Origin: Jeongeupia naejangsanensis
Lineage (GTDB): Bacteria > Pseudomonadota > Gammaproteobacteria > Burkholderiales > Chitinibacteraceae
Length of the DNA: 64,000 bases
Reading direction: 5' to 3'
Assembly: GCF_016865585.1 (NCBI RefSeq)
Contig: NZ_JAESND010000007.1
Location: 1-64,000 of the forward strand
Shown here: piece by piece, positions 1-8,596 of the stretch
Layout: each line of letters begins with the position of its first letter
How positions within the stretch are numbered: position 1 is the stretch's first letter
The notes under the pieces: model-generated
Told to the model about the DNA's origin: nothing
The model's input: only the letters and a program-made list of their open reading frames with translations
Database searches by the model: none
Translations under genes and position numbers: made by a program

Positions 1-76
1 CCGAACAGGACCGTGAAACGACTCAGCGCCGATGATAGTGCGGGTTCCCGTGTGAAAGTAGGTCATCGCCAGACTC
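1..76 (+). rRNA. rrf: 5S ribosomal RNA, 3' part (cut by window start)
   Basis: The first ~76 bases match the 3' half of a bacterial 5S rRNA: the CCGAACAGG start of the visible part, the GATGATAGTG arm, and the closing GTGAAAGTAGGTCATCGCC segment. A strong terminator follows at once, as expected for the end of an rrn operon read left to right. The 5' half and the rest of the operon lie outside the window. The exact 3' end is uncertain by a few bases. Confidence 0.9.
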
Positions 77-83
77 CCAATGC

Positions 84-116
84 AAACCCCCTGCAGCTAC
101 GCTGCAGGGGGTTTTT
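84..116 (+). terminator. Intrinsic terminator of the rRNA operon
   Basis: A perfect 11-bp GC-rich stem (CCCCCTGCAGC / GCTGCAGGGGG) with a TAC loop is preceded by A residues and followed by TTTTT. It sits directly after the 5S rRNA and separates rrn transcription from the nitrate reductase operon. Confidence 0.9.
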
Positions 117-241
117 GCTTTGAGGTGCCGCGTGGGCGCATCGATGACTCATTCCTTGGTTTCTCTTCGATCTGCAACTAGCTTATAGATATTGTGGCCG
201 GTGCCTAGACGGGTGCTGGTACGCGAATGCAGGGGAAAACA

Positions 242-3200
242 ATGAGTCATTTTCTTGACCGTTTGAGCTTCTTCACGCTGACGCGCGAGGCCTATGCCGG
301 TGGACATGGCGAGCTTCGTGCCGAGGATCGTACCTGGGAGGAGGCCTACCGGCTTCGATGGCAGCATGACAAGATCGTCCGATCGACGCATGGCGTGAAC
401 TGCACCGGCTCCTGTAGCTGGAAAATCTACGTCAAGGGCGGCATCGTTACCTGGGAAACCCAGCAGACCGACTATCCGCGTACCCGCCCGGGCATGCCCA
501 ACCACGAGCCCCGCGGCTGTTCACGCGGCGCTTCGTACAGCTGGTATCTCTACAGTGCCAACCGGCTGAAGTATCCGATGATTCGTGGTCGGCTGATGCG
601 GCTTTGGCGCGAGGCCCGCAAGAGCATGGCACCGGTCGATGCCTGGCAGTCCATCGTCGCCGATCAAGAGAAAACGCAAGAGTACAAATCGATTCGCGGT
701 CGTGGCGGGTTTGTTCGCGCCAGCTGGGAGGAGGCGACCGAGCTGGTTGCTGCAGCAAACATCCATACCATCAAGACCTATGGCCCTGACCGGATCATCG
801 GTTTCTCTCCGATTCCGGCGATGTCGATGGTCAGTTACGCGGCCGGCAGCCGTTACCTGAGCCTGATCGGCGGTACCTTGATGTCGTTCTACGACTGGTA
901 CTGCGATCTGCCGCCTGCCAGTCCGCAAACTTGGGGCGAGCAGACCGATGTGCCCGAGTCGGCCGACTGGTACAACTCGGCCTTCATCATTGCCTGGGGG
1001 TCAAACGTGCCCCAGACGCGAACCCCCGACGCCCATTTCTTTGTCGAGGCACGGTACAACGGCACAAAGATCGTGGCCATCACGCCCGACTATTCCGAGG
1101 TCGCCAAGCTCTCGGACATCTGGCTGCATCCGAAGCAGGGCACTGATGCGGCGCTCGGCATGGCAATGGGGCATGTGATTCTGAAAGAGTACTTTGTCGA
1201 TCGACAGGTCGAGTACTTCGACGACTACTGTCGCCGGCTGACCGATCTGCCGATGCTGGTGCTGCTGAAGAAAGAGGGTGATCGCCTCGTTGCCGACCGA
1301 TTTTTGCGCGCCTCCGATTTTGCCGATGCGCTTGGGCAGGCCAACAATCCCGAATGGAAAACGGTCGCCTTCGACGGGACGGGCGGACGCTATGTTGCCC
1401 CGCAAGGCGCAATCGGCTATCGCTGGGGGCAGCAGGTCGAGGGCGATCTGGGCAAGTGGAATCTGGAGCAAAAGGATGGCGCCGGTGGCAACGATATCCG
1501 GCTGGCACTGAGCCTGATTGCCACACGGGACGATATCGCTTCGGTCGCTTTTCCCTACTTCGGTGGCCAGGCGCCGGCCGACTTTACTGCCAACGAGCAA
1601 GGCGGTGCGATCCTGTACCGGCATGTGCCGGTGCGGCGCCTGGCGCTGAAGACCGGCGATGTGGTGGTGGCCACCGTTTTCGATCTGATGTGTGCGCACT
1701 ACGGTGTCGATCGCGGCTTGGGTGGCGAAGCGGCAACCTCGTTTGACGACAATATCGCTTATACGCCAGCGTGGCAGCAAAGCATTACCGGTGTGCCGGC
1801 GGAGCAGGTCATAGCGGTGGCGCGCCAGTTTGCAGAGACTGCCGAAAAAACCCGTGGACGTTCGATGGTGATCATCGGTGCGGCGATGAACCACTGGTAT
1901 CACCAGGACATGAACTATCGCGCCGCGATCAACATGCTGATGCTGTGCGGCTGTATCGGCATCTCCGGTGGCGGCTGGGCGCATTACGTGGGCCAGGAGA
2001 AGCTGCGGCCGCAAACGGGCTGGACCGCGCTTGCGTTTGCGCTGGATTGGCTGCGTCCGCCAAGGCACATGAACAGCACGTCGTTCTTCTACGTGCATAC
2101 CAACCAGTGGCGGTACGAGAAGGTCGACGTCGACGAAATCCTGTCACCGCTGGCCGATCCGAACCGCTACGGCGGCAGCATGATCGACTTCAATGTCCGT
2201 GCCGAGCGGATGGGCTGGTTGCCGTCGGCCCCGCAACTGGCGACGAATCCGTTACGGATATCGGCAGCGGCAAAGGCGGCGGGGCTTTCGCCGAAGGACT
2301 ACGTCGTCAGCGGCCTCAAGGACGGCAGTTTGCGCATGTCGTGCGAAGACCCGGACGCGCCAGTCAATTTCCCGCGCAATCTGTTTGTCTGGCGCTCCAA
2401 CCTGTTCGGCTCGAGTGGCAAAGGCCATGAATACTTCCTGAAGCATTTTGTCGGCGCCCAGAACGGCTTGCTTGGCGAGGATATCGGCACGACAGGCGAA
2501 GCCCGGCCGCAGGAGGTGGTCTGGCACGACAAGGCGCCGGAAGGAAAGCTGGACCTGATCACGGTGCTCGATTTCCGGATGAGCACGACCTGTCTTTACG
2601 CCGATGTCGTGCTGCCGACGGCGACCTGGTACGAAAAGAACGACCTCAACACGTCGGACATGCACCCGTTCATCCATCCGTTATCAGCTGCAGTCGATCC
2701 GATCTGGCAGTCGCGGAGCGACTGGGAGATCTACAAATCGATTGCGAAGAAGTTCTCGGAGCTGGCTGTCGGTCATCTCGGTGTCGAACAGGATGTCGTG
2801 CTGGTGCCAATCCTGCATGACACGGCGGGCGAGCTGGCTCAGCCGTTTGAACCCAAGGACTGGAAGAAGGGCGAGTGTGAACTGATCCCGGGTAAGACCG
2901 CGCCGAATATCGTCGTTGTCGAACGGGACTATCCGAATACCTACAAGCGCTTCACCGCACTCGGCCCGCTGATGAAAACGCTGGGCAACGGTGGCAAGGG
3001 CATAGGCTGGAATACCGAGCACGAGGTCGACGGGCTGGCGAAGCTCAACAAGGTCGTGACCGAGGAAGGCCCGACGAAAGGTTTGCCGAAAATCGAAACC
3101 GACATCGATGCGACCGAGGTGATCCTGTCGCTGGCGCCGGAAACCAACGGCGAAGTCGCGGTCAAGGCGTGGGAAGCACTCTCCAAATTCACCGGTCGCT

Positions 3201-3997
3201 CTCATGCGCATCTGGCCGATGTGCGCGAAGATGAAAAGATCCGCTACCGGGACGTGCAGGCTCAGCCGCGCAAGATCATTTCCAGCCCGACCTGGTCCGG
3301 TATCGAGAGCGAGCATGTCAGCTATACCGCCGGCTATACCAATGTGCACGAGCTGATTCCGTGGCGCACGCTGACAGGCCGGCAGCAGTTCTATCAGGAC
3401 CACGCGTGGATGCGCGATTTCGGCGAAGGGTTCGTCTGTTACCGGCCACCGGTGGACATGAAAACGGTAGCCCCGCTGTCCGGCAAGCTGCCCAATGGCA
3501 ATCCCGAAATATCGCTCAACTTCATTACCCCGCACCAGAAGTGGGGGATTCACTCGACCTATACCGACAACCTGCTGATGCTGACCCTGTCGCGAGGCGG
3601 GCCGATCGTCTGGTTGTCCGAAACGGATGCGAAGCAGGCCGGCATTGTCGACAACGACTGGATCGAGCTGTTCAACGTCAACGGTGCGATCGCCGCGCGG
3701 GCGGTGGTCAGCCAACGTGTCAAACCGGGCATGTGCATGATGTACCACGCGCAGGAAAAGATCGTGAATGTGCCCGGCTCCGAGGTCACCAAGCACCGTG
3801 GCGGCATCCACAATTCGGTGACGCGCACGGTGCTCAAGCCGACGCACATGATCGGCGGCTACGCGCAGCTGTCCTACGGTTTCAACTATTACGGCACCGT
3901 CGGCAGCAACCGCGACGAGTTCGTCATCGTCCGCAAGATGGCCAAGGTCGACTGGATGGATACGCCGACCGGTGCCGAAGGGGAGGGCCGAGCATGA
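242..3997 (+). CDS. narG: Respiratory nitrate reductase alpha subunit NarG
   Basis: Catalytic molybdopterin subunit of the membrane-bound nitrate reductase. It reduces nitrate to nitrite with electrons relayed from NarI via NarH, on the cytoplasmic side. The 1,251-residue length fits the family. The N-terminus MSHFLDRLSFF resembles E. coli NarG, so I use the ATG at 242, which has an AGGGG ribosome site 7 bases upstream, and not the in-frame ATG at 227. The [4Fe-4S] ligands appear as HGVNCTGSC followed by the Cys in EPRGCSRG. The YDWYCDLPPASPQTWG segment contains the expected Mo-ligand Asp. It is the first gene of narGHJI and its stop overlaps the narH start (ATGA). I find no convincing FNR or NarL site in the 125 bases upstream; a TATAGAT at 184-190 could serve as a -10 element. 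Confidence 0.97.
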   Translation: MSHFLDRLSFFTLTREAYAGGHGELRAEDRTWEEAYRLRWQHDKIVRSTHGVNCTGSCSWKIYVKGGIVTWETQQTDYPRTRPGMPNHEPRGCSRGASYSWYLYSANRLKYPMIRGRLMRLWREARKSMAPVDAWQSIVADQEKTQEYKSIRGRGGFVRASWEEATELVAAANIHTIKTYGPDRIIGFSPIPAMSMVSYAAGSRYLSLIGGTLMSFYDWYCDLPPASPQTWGEQTDVPESADWYNSAFIIAWGSNVPQTRTPDAHFFVEARYNGTKIVAITPDYSEVAKLSDIWLHPKQGTDAALGMAMGHVILKEYFVDRQVEYFDDYCRRLTDLPMLVLLKKEGDRLVADRFLRASDFADALGQANNPEWKTVAFDGTGGRYVAPQGAIGYRWGQQVEGDLGKWNLEQKDGAGGNDIRLALSLIATRDDIASVAFPYFGGQAPADFTANEQGGAILYRHVPVRRLALKTGDVVVATVFDLMCAHYGVDRGLGGEAATSFDDNIAYTPAWQQSITGVPAEQVIAVARQFAETAEKTRGRSMVIIGAAMNHWYHQDMNYRAAINMLMLCGCIGISGGGWAHYVGQEKLRPQTGWTALAFALDWLRPPRHMNSTSFFYVHTNQWRYEKVDVDEILSPLADPNRYGGSMIDFNVRAERMGWLPSAPQLATNPLRISAAAKAAGLSPKDYVVSGLKDGSLRMSCEDPDAPVNFPRNLFVWRSNLFGSSGKGHEYFLKHFVGAQNGLLGEDIGTTGEARPQEVVWHDKAPEGKLDLITVLDFRMSTTCLYADVVLPTATWYEKNDLNTSDMHPFIHPLSAAVDPIWQSRSDWEIYKSIAKKFSELAVGHLGVEQDVVLVPILHDTAGELAQPFEPKDWKKGECELIPGKTAPNIVVVERDYPNTYKRFTALGPLMKTLGNGGKGIGWNTEHEVDGLAKLNKVVTEEGPTKGLPKIETDIDATEVILSLAPETNGEVAVKAWEALSKFTGRSHAHLADVREDEKIRYRDVQAQPRKIISSPTWSGIESEHVSYTAGYTNVHELIPWRTLTGRQQFYQDHAWMRDFGEGFVCYRPPVDMKTVAPLSGKLPNGNPEISLNFITPHQKWGIHSTYTDNLLMLTLSRGGPIVWLSETDAKQAGIVDNDWIELFNVNGAIAARAVVSQRVKPGMCMMYHAQEKIVNVPGSEVTKHRGGIHNSVTRTVLKPTHMIGGYAQLSYGFNYYGTVGSNRDEFVIVRKMAKVDWMDTPTGAEGEGRA

Positions 3998-5553
3998 AAG
4001 TCCGCGCGCAGATAGCCATGGTGCTGAATCTCGACAAATGCATCGGCTGCCATACCTGTTCGGTCACCTGCAAAAATGTCTGGACCAGCCGCTTGGGGAT
4101 GGAGTACGCCTGGTTCAACAACGTCGAAACCAAACCCGGTATCGGCTACCCGAAGGACTGGGAGAACCAGGACAAGTGGAAGGGGGGCTGGGACCTCAAG
4201 CGCAACGGCAAGCTCAAGCTCAAACAGGGTAGCCGCCTGCAAGTGCTGCTGAACCTGTTCGCGAACCCGAACCTGCCCGAGATCGACGACTACTACGAGC
4301 CGTTCACTTTCGATTACGAATTCCTGCAGACCGCACCTGAAATGCCGACACCGCCGGTGGCGCGGCCGATTTCAGTGATCAGTGGCCAGCGGATGGAAAA
4401 GATCGAATGGGGGCCGAACTGGGAAGAGATTCTTGGTGGCGAGTTCGCCAAGCGCAGCGCCGACTACAACTTCGAGGATGTGCAGAAGGACATCTACGGC
4501 GAGTTTGAAAACACCTTCATGATGTATCTGCCACGGCTGTGCGAACACTGCCTGAATCCGGCCTGTGTCGCGTCCTGTCCGTCAGGGTCGATCTACAAGC
4601 GTGAAGAAGACGGCATCGTGCTGATCGATCAGGACAAGTGTCGTGGCTGGCGCATGTGCGTGTCCGGCTGCCCGTACAAGAAGATCTATTACAACTGGTC
4701 GTCGGGCAAGGCCGAAAAATGCATCTTCTGCTATCCGCGGATCGAAGCCGGCCAGCCGACCGTGTGCTCGGAAACCTGTGTCGGCCGGATCCGTTACCTC
4801 GGCGTCCTGCTGTACGACGCGGACCGGATCGAAGCGGCGGCCTCGGTGGCCAACCCGCAGGATCTGTACGGTGCGCAGCTGTCGGTGTTTCTGGACCCGC
4901 ATTCGCAGGCCGTTCAGGAACAGGCTCGCAAGGATGGTGTCCCCGATTTGTGGCTGGAAGCCGCAACCCGGTCGCCGGCCTACAAGATGGCGATGGAGTG
5001 GAAGATCGCTTTCCCGCTGCACCCCGAATACCGGACGCTGCCGATGGTCTGGTACGTGCCGCCACTGTCGCCGATCCAGGCCCGCGCCAATGCCGGCGAG
5101 ATCGGCATGCAGGGGCATTTGCCCGATGTCGACAGCCTGCGCATTCCGGTGCGTTATCTTGCCAATCTGCTCACCGCTGGCGATGAAAAGCCGGTGCAGC
5201 AGGCGCTGAAAAAAATGCTCGGCATGCGGGCGTTCTACCGAGAAAGGCAGCTCGAAGGGCGCGACAATGCGGCACTGCTGGCCGAGGCAGGGCTGACGCA
5301 GGCCGAGGCCGAGGACATGCACCGTTACCTGTCTATTGCCGACTACGAAGACCGGTACGTGATTCCGACCACGCACCGCGAGTACGCCGAAAATGCCTAC
5401 CAGTTGCGTGGCGAGTGCGGCTTCTCGTTCGGCAACGGCTGTTCGGACGGCAGCAGCGAAGCCAGCCTGTTTGGCGGCAAGATGGCCGGCAAGAAGGTGA
5501 TTCCGCTCAAGACCATGGGCGGCCGCGGGACCGAAAACAAGGTGGACTACTGA
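3994..5553 (+). CDS. narH: Respiratory nitrate reductase beta subunit NarH
   Basis: Iron-sulfur electron-transfer subunit (519 residues) linking the NarI hemes to NarG. Cys clusters are visible: CIGCHTCSVTC near residue 16, CEHCLNPACVASCP mid-protein, CRGWRMCVSGCP where Trp replaces one Cys (the known signature of the [3Fe-4S] centre), and CIFCYPR with a late CSETC. The start ATG at 3994 overlaps the narG stop by 4 bases (ATGA), implying translational coupling. An upstream in-frame extension into narG exists but is only a shadow of narG. Confidence 0.97.
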   Translation: MKVRAQIAMVLNLDKCIGCHTCSVTCKNVWTSRLGMEYAWFNNVETKPGIGYPKDWENQDKWKGGWDLKRNGKLKLKQGSRLQVLLNLFANPNLPEIDDYYEPFTFDYEFLQTAPEMPTPPVARPISVISGQRMEKIEWGPNWEEILGGEFAKRSADYNFEDVQKDIYGEFENTFMMYLPRLCEHCLNPACVASCPSGSIYKREEDGIVLIDQDKCRGWRMCVSGCPYKKIYYNWSSGKAEKCIFCYPRIEAGQPTVCSETCVGRIRYLGVLLYDADRIEAAASVANPQDLYGAQLSVFLDPHSQAVQEQARKDGVPDLWLEAATRSPAYKMAMEWKIAFPLHPEYRTLPMVWYVPPLSPIQARANAGEIGMQGHLPDVDSLRIPVRYLANLLTAGDEKPVQQALKKMLGMRAFYRERQLEGRDNAALLAEAGLTQAEAEDMHRYLSIADYEDRYVIPTTHREYAENAYQLRGECGFSFGNGCSDGSSEASLFGGKMAGKKVIPLKTMGGRGTENKVDY

Positions 5554-6221
5554 TGGCGCCGTCGATGCGTCCAGCCACCCATGCGCTGCGCTTGCTGGGC
5601 GCACTGCTGCTGTATCCGGAACCCGGTTTGCGCGCGCTTCTGCCGGAGATCGCGGCTGAAATTGCAAACGACGGCAGCTTGCGGCGGATCGACCGTGAAC
5701 GGCTCGCCGATCTTCTCGGAGAGCTGATGCGTGCGGATGGCCTGGATGCAGAGGAGGCCTACGTCGGCCTGTTCGACCGGGGGCGGGCCGCGTCGCTGCA
5801 CCTGTTCGAGCACCTGCACGGCGAAAGCCGCGACCGCGGCGAGGCGATGGTGCAATTGGCCGGCGTGTACCAACAGGCCGGTTTTCTGCTCAAGCCCGGC
5901 GAGCTGCCGGATTACCTGCCGGCACTGCTGGAGTTCCTCGGTTGCCGGCCGCCGGCCGATGCGAAGGCGATCATGGCCGACTGCGGCCACCTCGTCCGCA
6001 AGATCGGCGAGGCCGTGGCCGCGAGGGGCAGCCGTTACGCGGCGATTTTCGATGCCGCACTGGTTCTGGCAGGCGAGGCCGGGCTGGACTGGGCGAAGGG
6101 TATCGAACCCGAACCGCTCGACAATGTTGACGACGACTGGATGGACACGCCCGCTTTTGCCAAGCCCGACGAGCAAGCGGCCACGTCGACGATCCGTTTC
6201 ATGCCCCGACCCGGGCGCTGA
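5553..6221 (+). CDS. narJ: Nitrate reductase assembly chaperone NarJ (delta subunit)
   Basis: A 222-residue TorD/NarJ-type redox enzyme chaperone. It helps insert the molybdenum cofactor into NarG and holds NarGH until NarI is ready; it is not part of the final complex. The conserved region ATHALRLLGALLLYPEPG and the later acidic helix with LFEHLHGESRDRGEAM are typical. The ATG at 5553 overlaps the narH stop by 1 base (TGATG). The acidic C-terminal tail is usual for the family. Confidence 0.95.
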   Translation: MAPSMRPATHALRLLGALLLYPEPGLRALLPEIAAEIANDGSLRRIDRERLADLLGELMRADGLDAEEAYVGLFDRGRAASLHLFEHLHGESRDRGEAMVQLAGVYQQAGFLLKPGELPDYLPALLEFLGCRPPADAKAIMADCGHLVRKIGEAVAARGSRYAAIFDAALVLAGEAGLDWAKGIEPEPLDNVDDDWMDTPAFAKPDEQAATSTIRFMPRPGR

Positions 6222-6259
6222 TTGATGGGACCGGTTCATGCCGGTGAAGGAGTCATGTG

Positions 6260-6985
6260 ATGGATATCTGGGCCTATCTGCACCAGTTTCTTTTCGGGTT
6301 CTATCCCTACATCGCGCTGACCGTGTTTTTCGTTGGCAGCCTGCTGCGCTTTGATCGAGAGCAGTACAGCTGGCGGGCCGATTCGTCGCAACTGCTTCGG
6401 AAGAAGCAGCTGAGATGGGGGTCGAACCTGTTCCATTTCGGCGTGCTGGTGGTTTTCACCGGTCACCTGGTCGGTTTCCTGATGCCCGAACCGATCGTGC
6501 TGGCCTTCATGAACGAGCATGCGCACGAACTGTTGGCCATGGTCGGGGGGGGCGTTGCCGGCGTGGCCGCGATCATCGGCCTGTCGATCCTGATCCACCG
6601 GCGTTTGACCGAGCCGCGGCTGCGCTCCAACAGCCGCCCCTGGGACCTGCTGATCGTCGCCATTCTGTGGATACAGCTCGCGCTCGGTCTGGCGACGGTC
6701 TACTTCTCCTCGGTGAAGGTCGAGGGCTACAGTTTTCAGGCCCTGATCTATTACGTGCAGGGCATCGTGATTTTCCGGCCGAACAATGCGGACTTGCTGC
6801 TGACGATCCCCTGGGTCTACAAGCTCCACATCTTTCTCGGCCTGACGATATTTCTGGTGTTTCCGTTCACGCGGCTGGTCCACATCTGGAGCGGCTTTGC
6901 ATCGGTGTTCTATTTGTTCCGACCGTTTCAGCTGATGCGCACGCGCCGTACGCGGCAGGCGCGTGGCGTACAGGGAATCAAATGA
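6260..6985 (+). CDS. narI: Respiratory nitrate reductase gamma subunit NarI (cytochrome b)
   Basis: Membrane diheme cytochrome b that oxidises quinol at the periplasmic side and passes electrons to NarH. It has 241 residues and five predicted membrane helices. Candidate heme-ligand histidines are H59 (NLFHFG) and H69 (TGHLVG) in helix 2 and the YKLHIF and RLVHIW histidines near the C-terminus, matching the E. coli pattern. I use ATG 6260, with GAAGGAG 7 bases upstream; a GTG at 6257 is directly adjacent. The stop overlaps the next gene by 4 bases. Confidence 0.96.
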   Translation: MDIWAYLHQFLFGFYPYIALTVFFVGSLLRFDREQYSWRADSSQLLRKKQLRWGSNLFHFGVLVVFTGHLVGFLMPEPIVLAFMNEHAHELLAMVGGGVAGVAAIIGLSILIHRRLTEPRLRSNSRPWDLLIVAILWIQLALGLATVYFSSVKVEGYSFQALIYYVQGIVIFRPNNADLLLTIPWVYKLHIFLGLTIFLVFPFTRLVHIWSGFASVFYLFRPFQLMRTRRTRQARGVQGIK

Positions 6986-7719
6986 CCCATTCCGAAGACG
7001 GGAGCGGTATCCGCGTCAATGGCGTCGTCGTGAACGACGATGGCATGGCGAATGCCGAAAGTGCGGCGGTGTACGAACTGCTTCGGCAGCAGGTGCTGGA
7101 CCGGCAATTGCTGCCGAACGATGCCGATGACGACGCGATGGCTGCCGCCATCGAGGAGTTGCTGCTTCGCGAGGTGGCCGTGCCGCAAGTCGACGAGCAG
7201 GCATGCCGGCGCTATTTCGATGCCCACGCCGCCGACTATGTGGTGGGTGAACGGGTGGGCGTCCGGCATATCCTGTTTGGCGTAACACCGGCGGTGCCCG
7301 TGCCGGCCTTGCTGGAACAGGCGCAACGGGTACTGCAGGCGGTACTTGCCGCCCCCGAGCGGATCGGCGAGCTTGCGAGGCAGTATTCCAATTGCCCGAG
7401 CGGCGCCGAAGGCGGTCATCTGGGGCTGCTGGAGCGCGGCGACACGGTGCCCGAGTTCGAGCAGTCGCTGTTCGGCGGGCCAACCATCGGCGTGCTGCCG
7501 CAACTGGTCAGGACCCGCTACGGCTTCCACGTGGTCGTCATCGAGGCGCGCGAGGCGGGGCGGACGCTGGATTACGCGCAGGTGCAACATCAGGTTGCAC
7601 AGCAGCTGCAGGCGTCCGCGCTCAAGCGGGCGTTGTCGCAATATGTGCAGGTGCTGGCCGGGCAGGCCGATCTGGCCGGCGTGACGCTGGAACAAGCCGA
7701 AACGCCGTTGCTGCGCTAA
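6982..7719 (+). CDS. Parvulin-type peptidyl-prolyl isomerase in the nar operon
   Basis: A 245-residue protein with a PpiC/rotamase domain in its second half: RHILFGV opens the domain, followed by LARQYSNCPSGAEGGHLG and the closing RYGFHVVVIEARE strand. The N-terminal ~85 residues are a helical SurA/NifM-like region. There is no signal peptide, so it should act in the cytoplasm. It starts at ATG 6982, overlapping the narI stop, so it belongs to the nar operon. Parvulins follow narI in several proteobacteria, where a role in folding or maturing the nitrate reductase is suspected; that role is inference here. Confidence 0.9.
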   Translation: MTHSEDGSGIRVNGVVVNDDGMANAESAAVYELLRQQVLDRQLLPNDADDDAMAAAIEELLLREVAVPQVDEQACRRYFDAHAADYVVGERVGVRHILFGVTPAVPVPALLEQAQRVLQAVLAAPERIGELARQYSNCPSGAEGGHLGLLERGDTVPEFEQSLFGGPTIGVLPQLVRTRYGFHVVVIEAREAGRTLDYAQVQHQVAQQLQASALKRALSQYVQVLAGQADLAGVTLEQAETPLLR

Positions 7720-7720
7720 C

Positions 7721-8546
7721 TATCCACGGTTCGACTGGCGCAAGGTGTGGGCGTGCTGTGGGTAAGCCAGGCAAGGCCTTGTTTTGTTTCGTTTATCTCC
7801 GCCTGCCTATTTTCGATGCACCCGCAACGGACTACTCACCGATTTCGTTTGCGGCAGTGTGGGCCAGCTGTGGATAGCCAATGCAAGACCTTGTTCGGAC
7901 AGTCTTTTCTTGTGCTGCCTGTTTTTTGTGCAATCCGGCTGCACCGGTTACGCCGATCCTGCGAGGCGGGCTTGCACGTGGCCTGCCACAGAAACATCCC
8001 CTGAAATCCTGAACCGGGCTGTGAGAGGGTTGTGGATGAGTGCGGCAAGCTCTTGTTTTCATGATGCCTTTCCTGGCTGCCTGAAAAATGGGCAAGCCGT
8101 CGTTCCGCCGCCGTCTGGCGCGCTCGGCTTGTCCCCAGCTTCGTTCGACAAGCATGTGGAAGGGCTGTGGGTAACGTATCTACAGGGCTGATTCCGCGTG
8201 CCTTTTTCGGGCTGCCTGCACAATGTGCAGACCCCCGTCGCGGGGAGAGGCAGGCGACCCAGCCGGCGAATGGTCCACTCATCCACTGTTTTACTACAGC
8301 AACGGTGTGGGTGAGCTGTGGATCGTTGAACTATCAACTTGTTTTACAAGCGCTTTTTCTTGCTGCCTGAATTTTGGTCAATGCTCTTGCCCTGCCGAGG
8401 CGAGTGGCGATCACGCCATCACGGTTCGGCGCGATGCGCTTCATCCACGGTTTTTCGGCGCAATGGTGTGGGCGGGCTGTGGGTAGTCGATGCAAGCTGC
8501 TGTTTGCAATGTGTTTTTTGCAACTGCTCAAGGAATGGGCAATGCA
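7721..8546 (+). repeat. Array of six degenerate ~85-115 bp repeats with DnaA-box-like cores; no gene
   Basis: This ~875-base gap has no convincing coding sequence and carries six related units. Each has GCTGTGGRTA followed by ATGCAAG..CTTGTTTT, then a T-rich patch, GCTGCCTG and a GGGCAATGC-like end. Three units also show an upstream ATCCACNGTT box (7722, 8281, 8443). The TGTGG(A/G)T cores lie at 7757-7765, 7869-7877, 8031-8039, 8166-8174, 8317-8325 and 8478-8486. Read in reverse complement they resemble DnaA boxes with 1-2 mismatches; none is perfect. Units are separated by unrelated sequence, giving irregular core spacing (112 to 162 bases). Function unknown. Confidence 0.8.
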
Positions 8547-8596
8547 TGGTGCTGCGTTAGAATGGGCGGCTTCCCGTTCCACTGTGGCGTTCCATC

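Noticed and set aside
3361-3993. N-terminal extension of narH into narG
   Set aside because: It is an out-of-frame reading of narG; NarH homology begins at MKVRAQIAMVLNLDKC encoded from 3994.
7721-8546. A CRISPR array or a replication origin in the repeat-rich gap
   Set aside because: The units are degenerate, have irregular spacing, and lack uniform spacers, so this is not CRISPR. No perfect DnaA box, AT-rich unwinding element or dnaA/rpmH neighbours support an origin.
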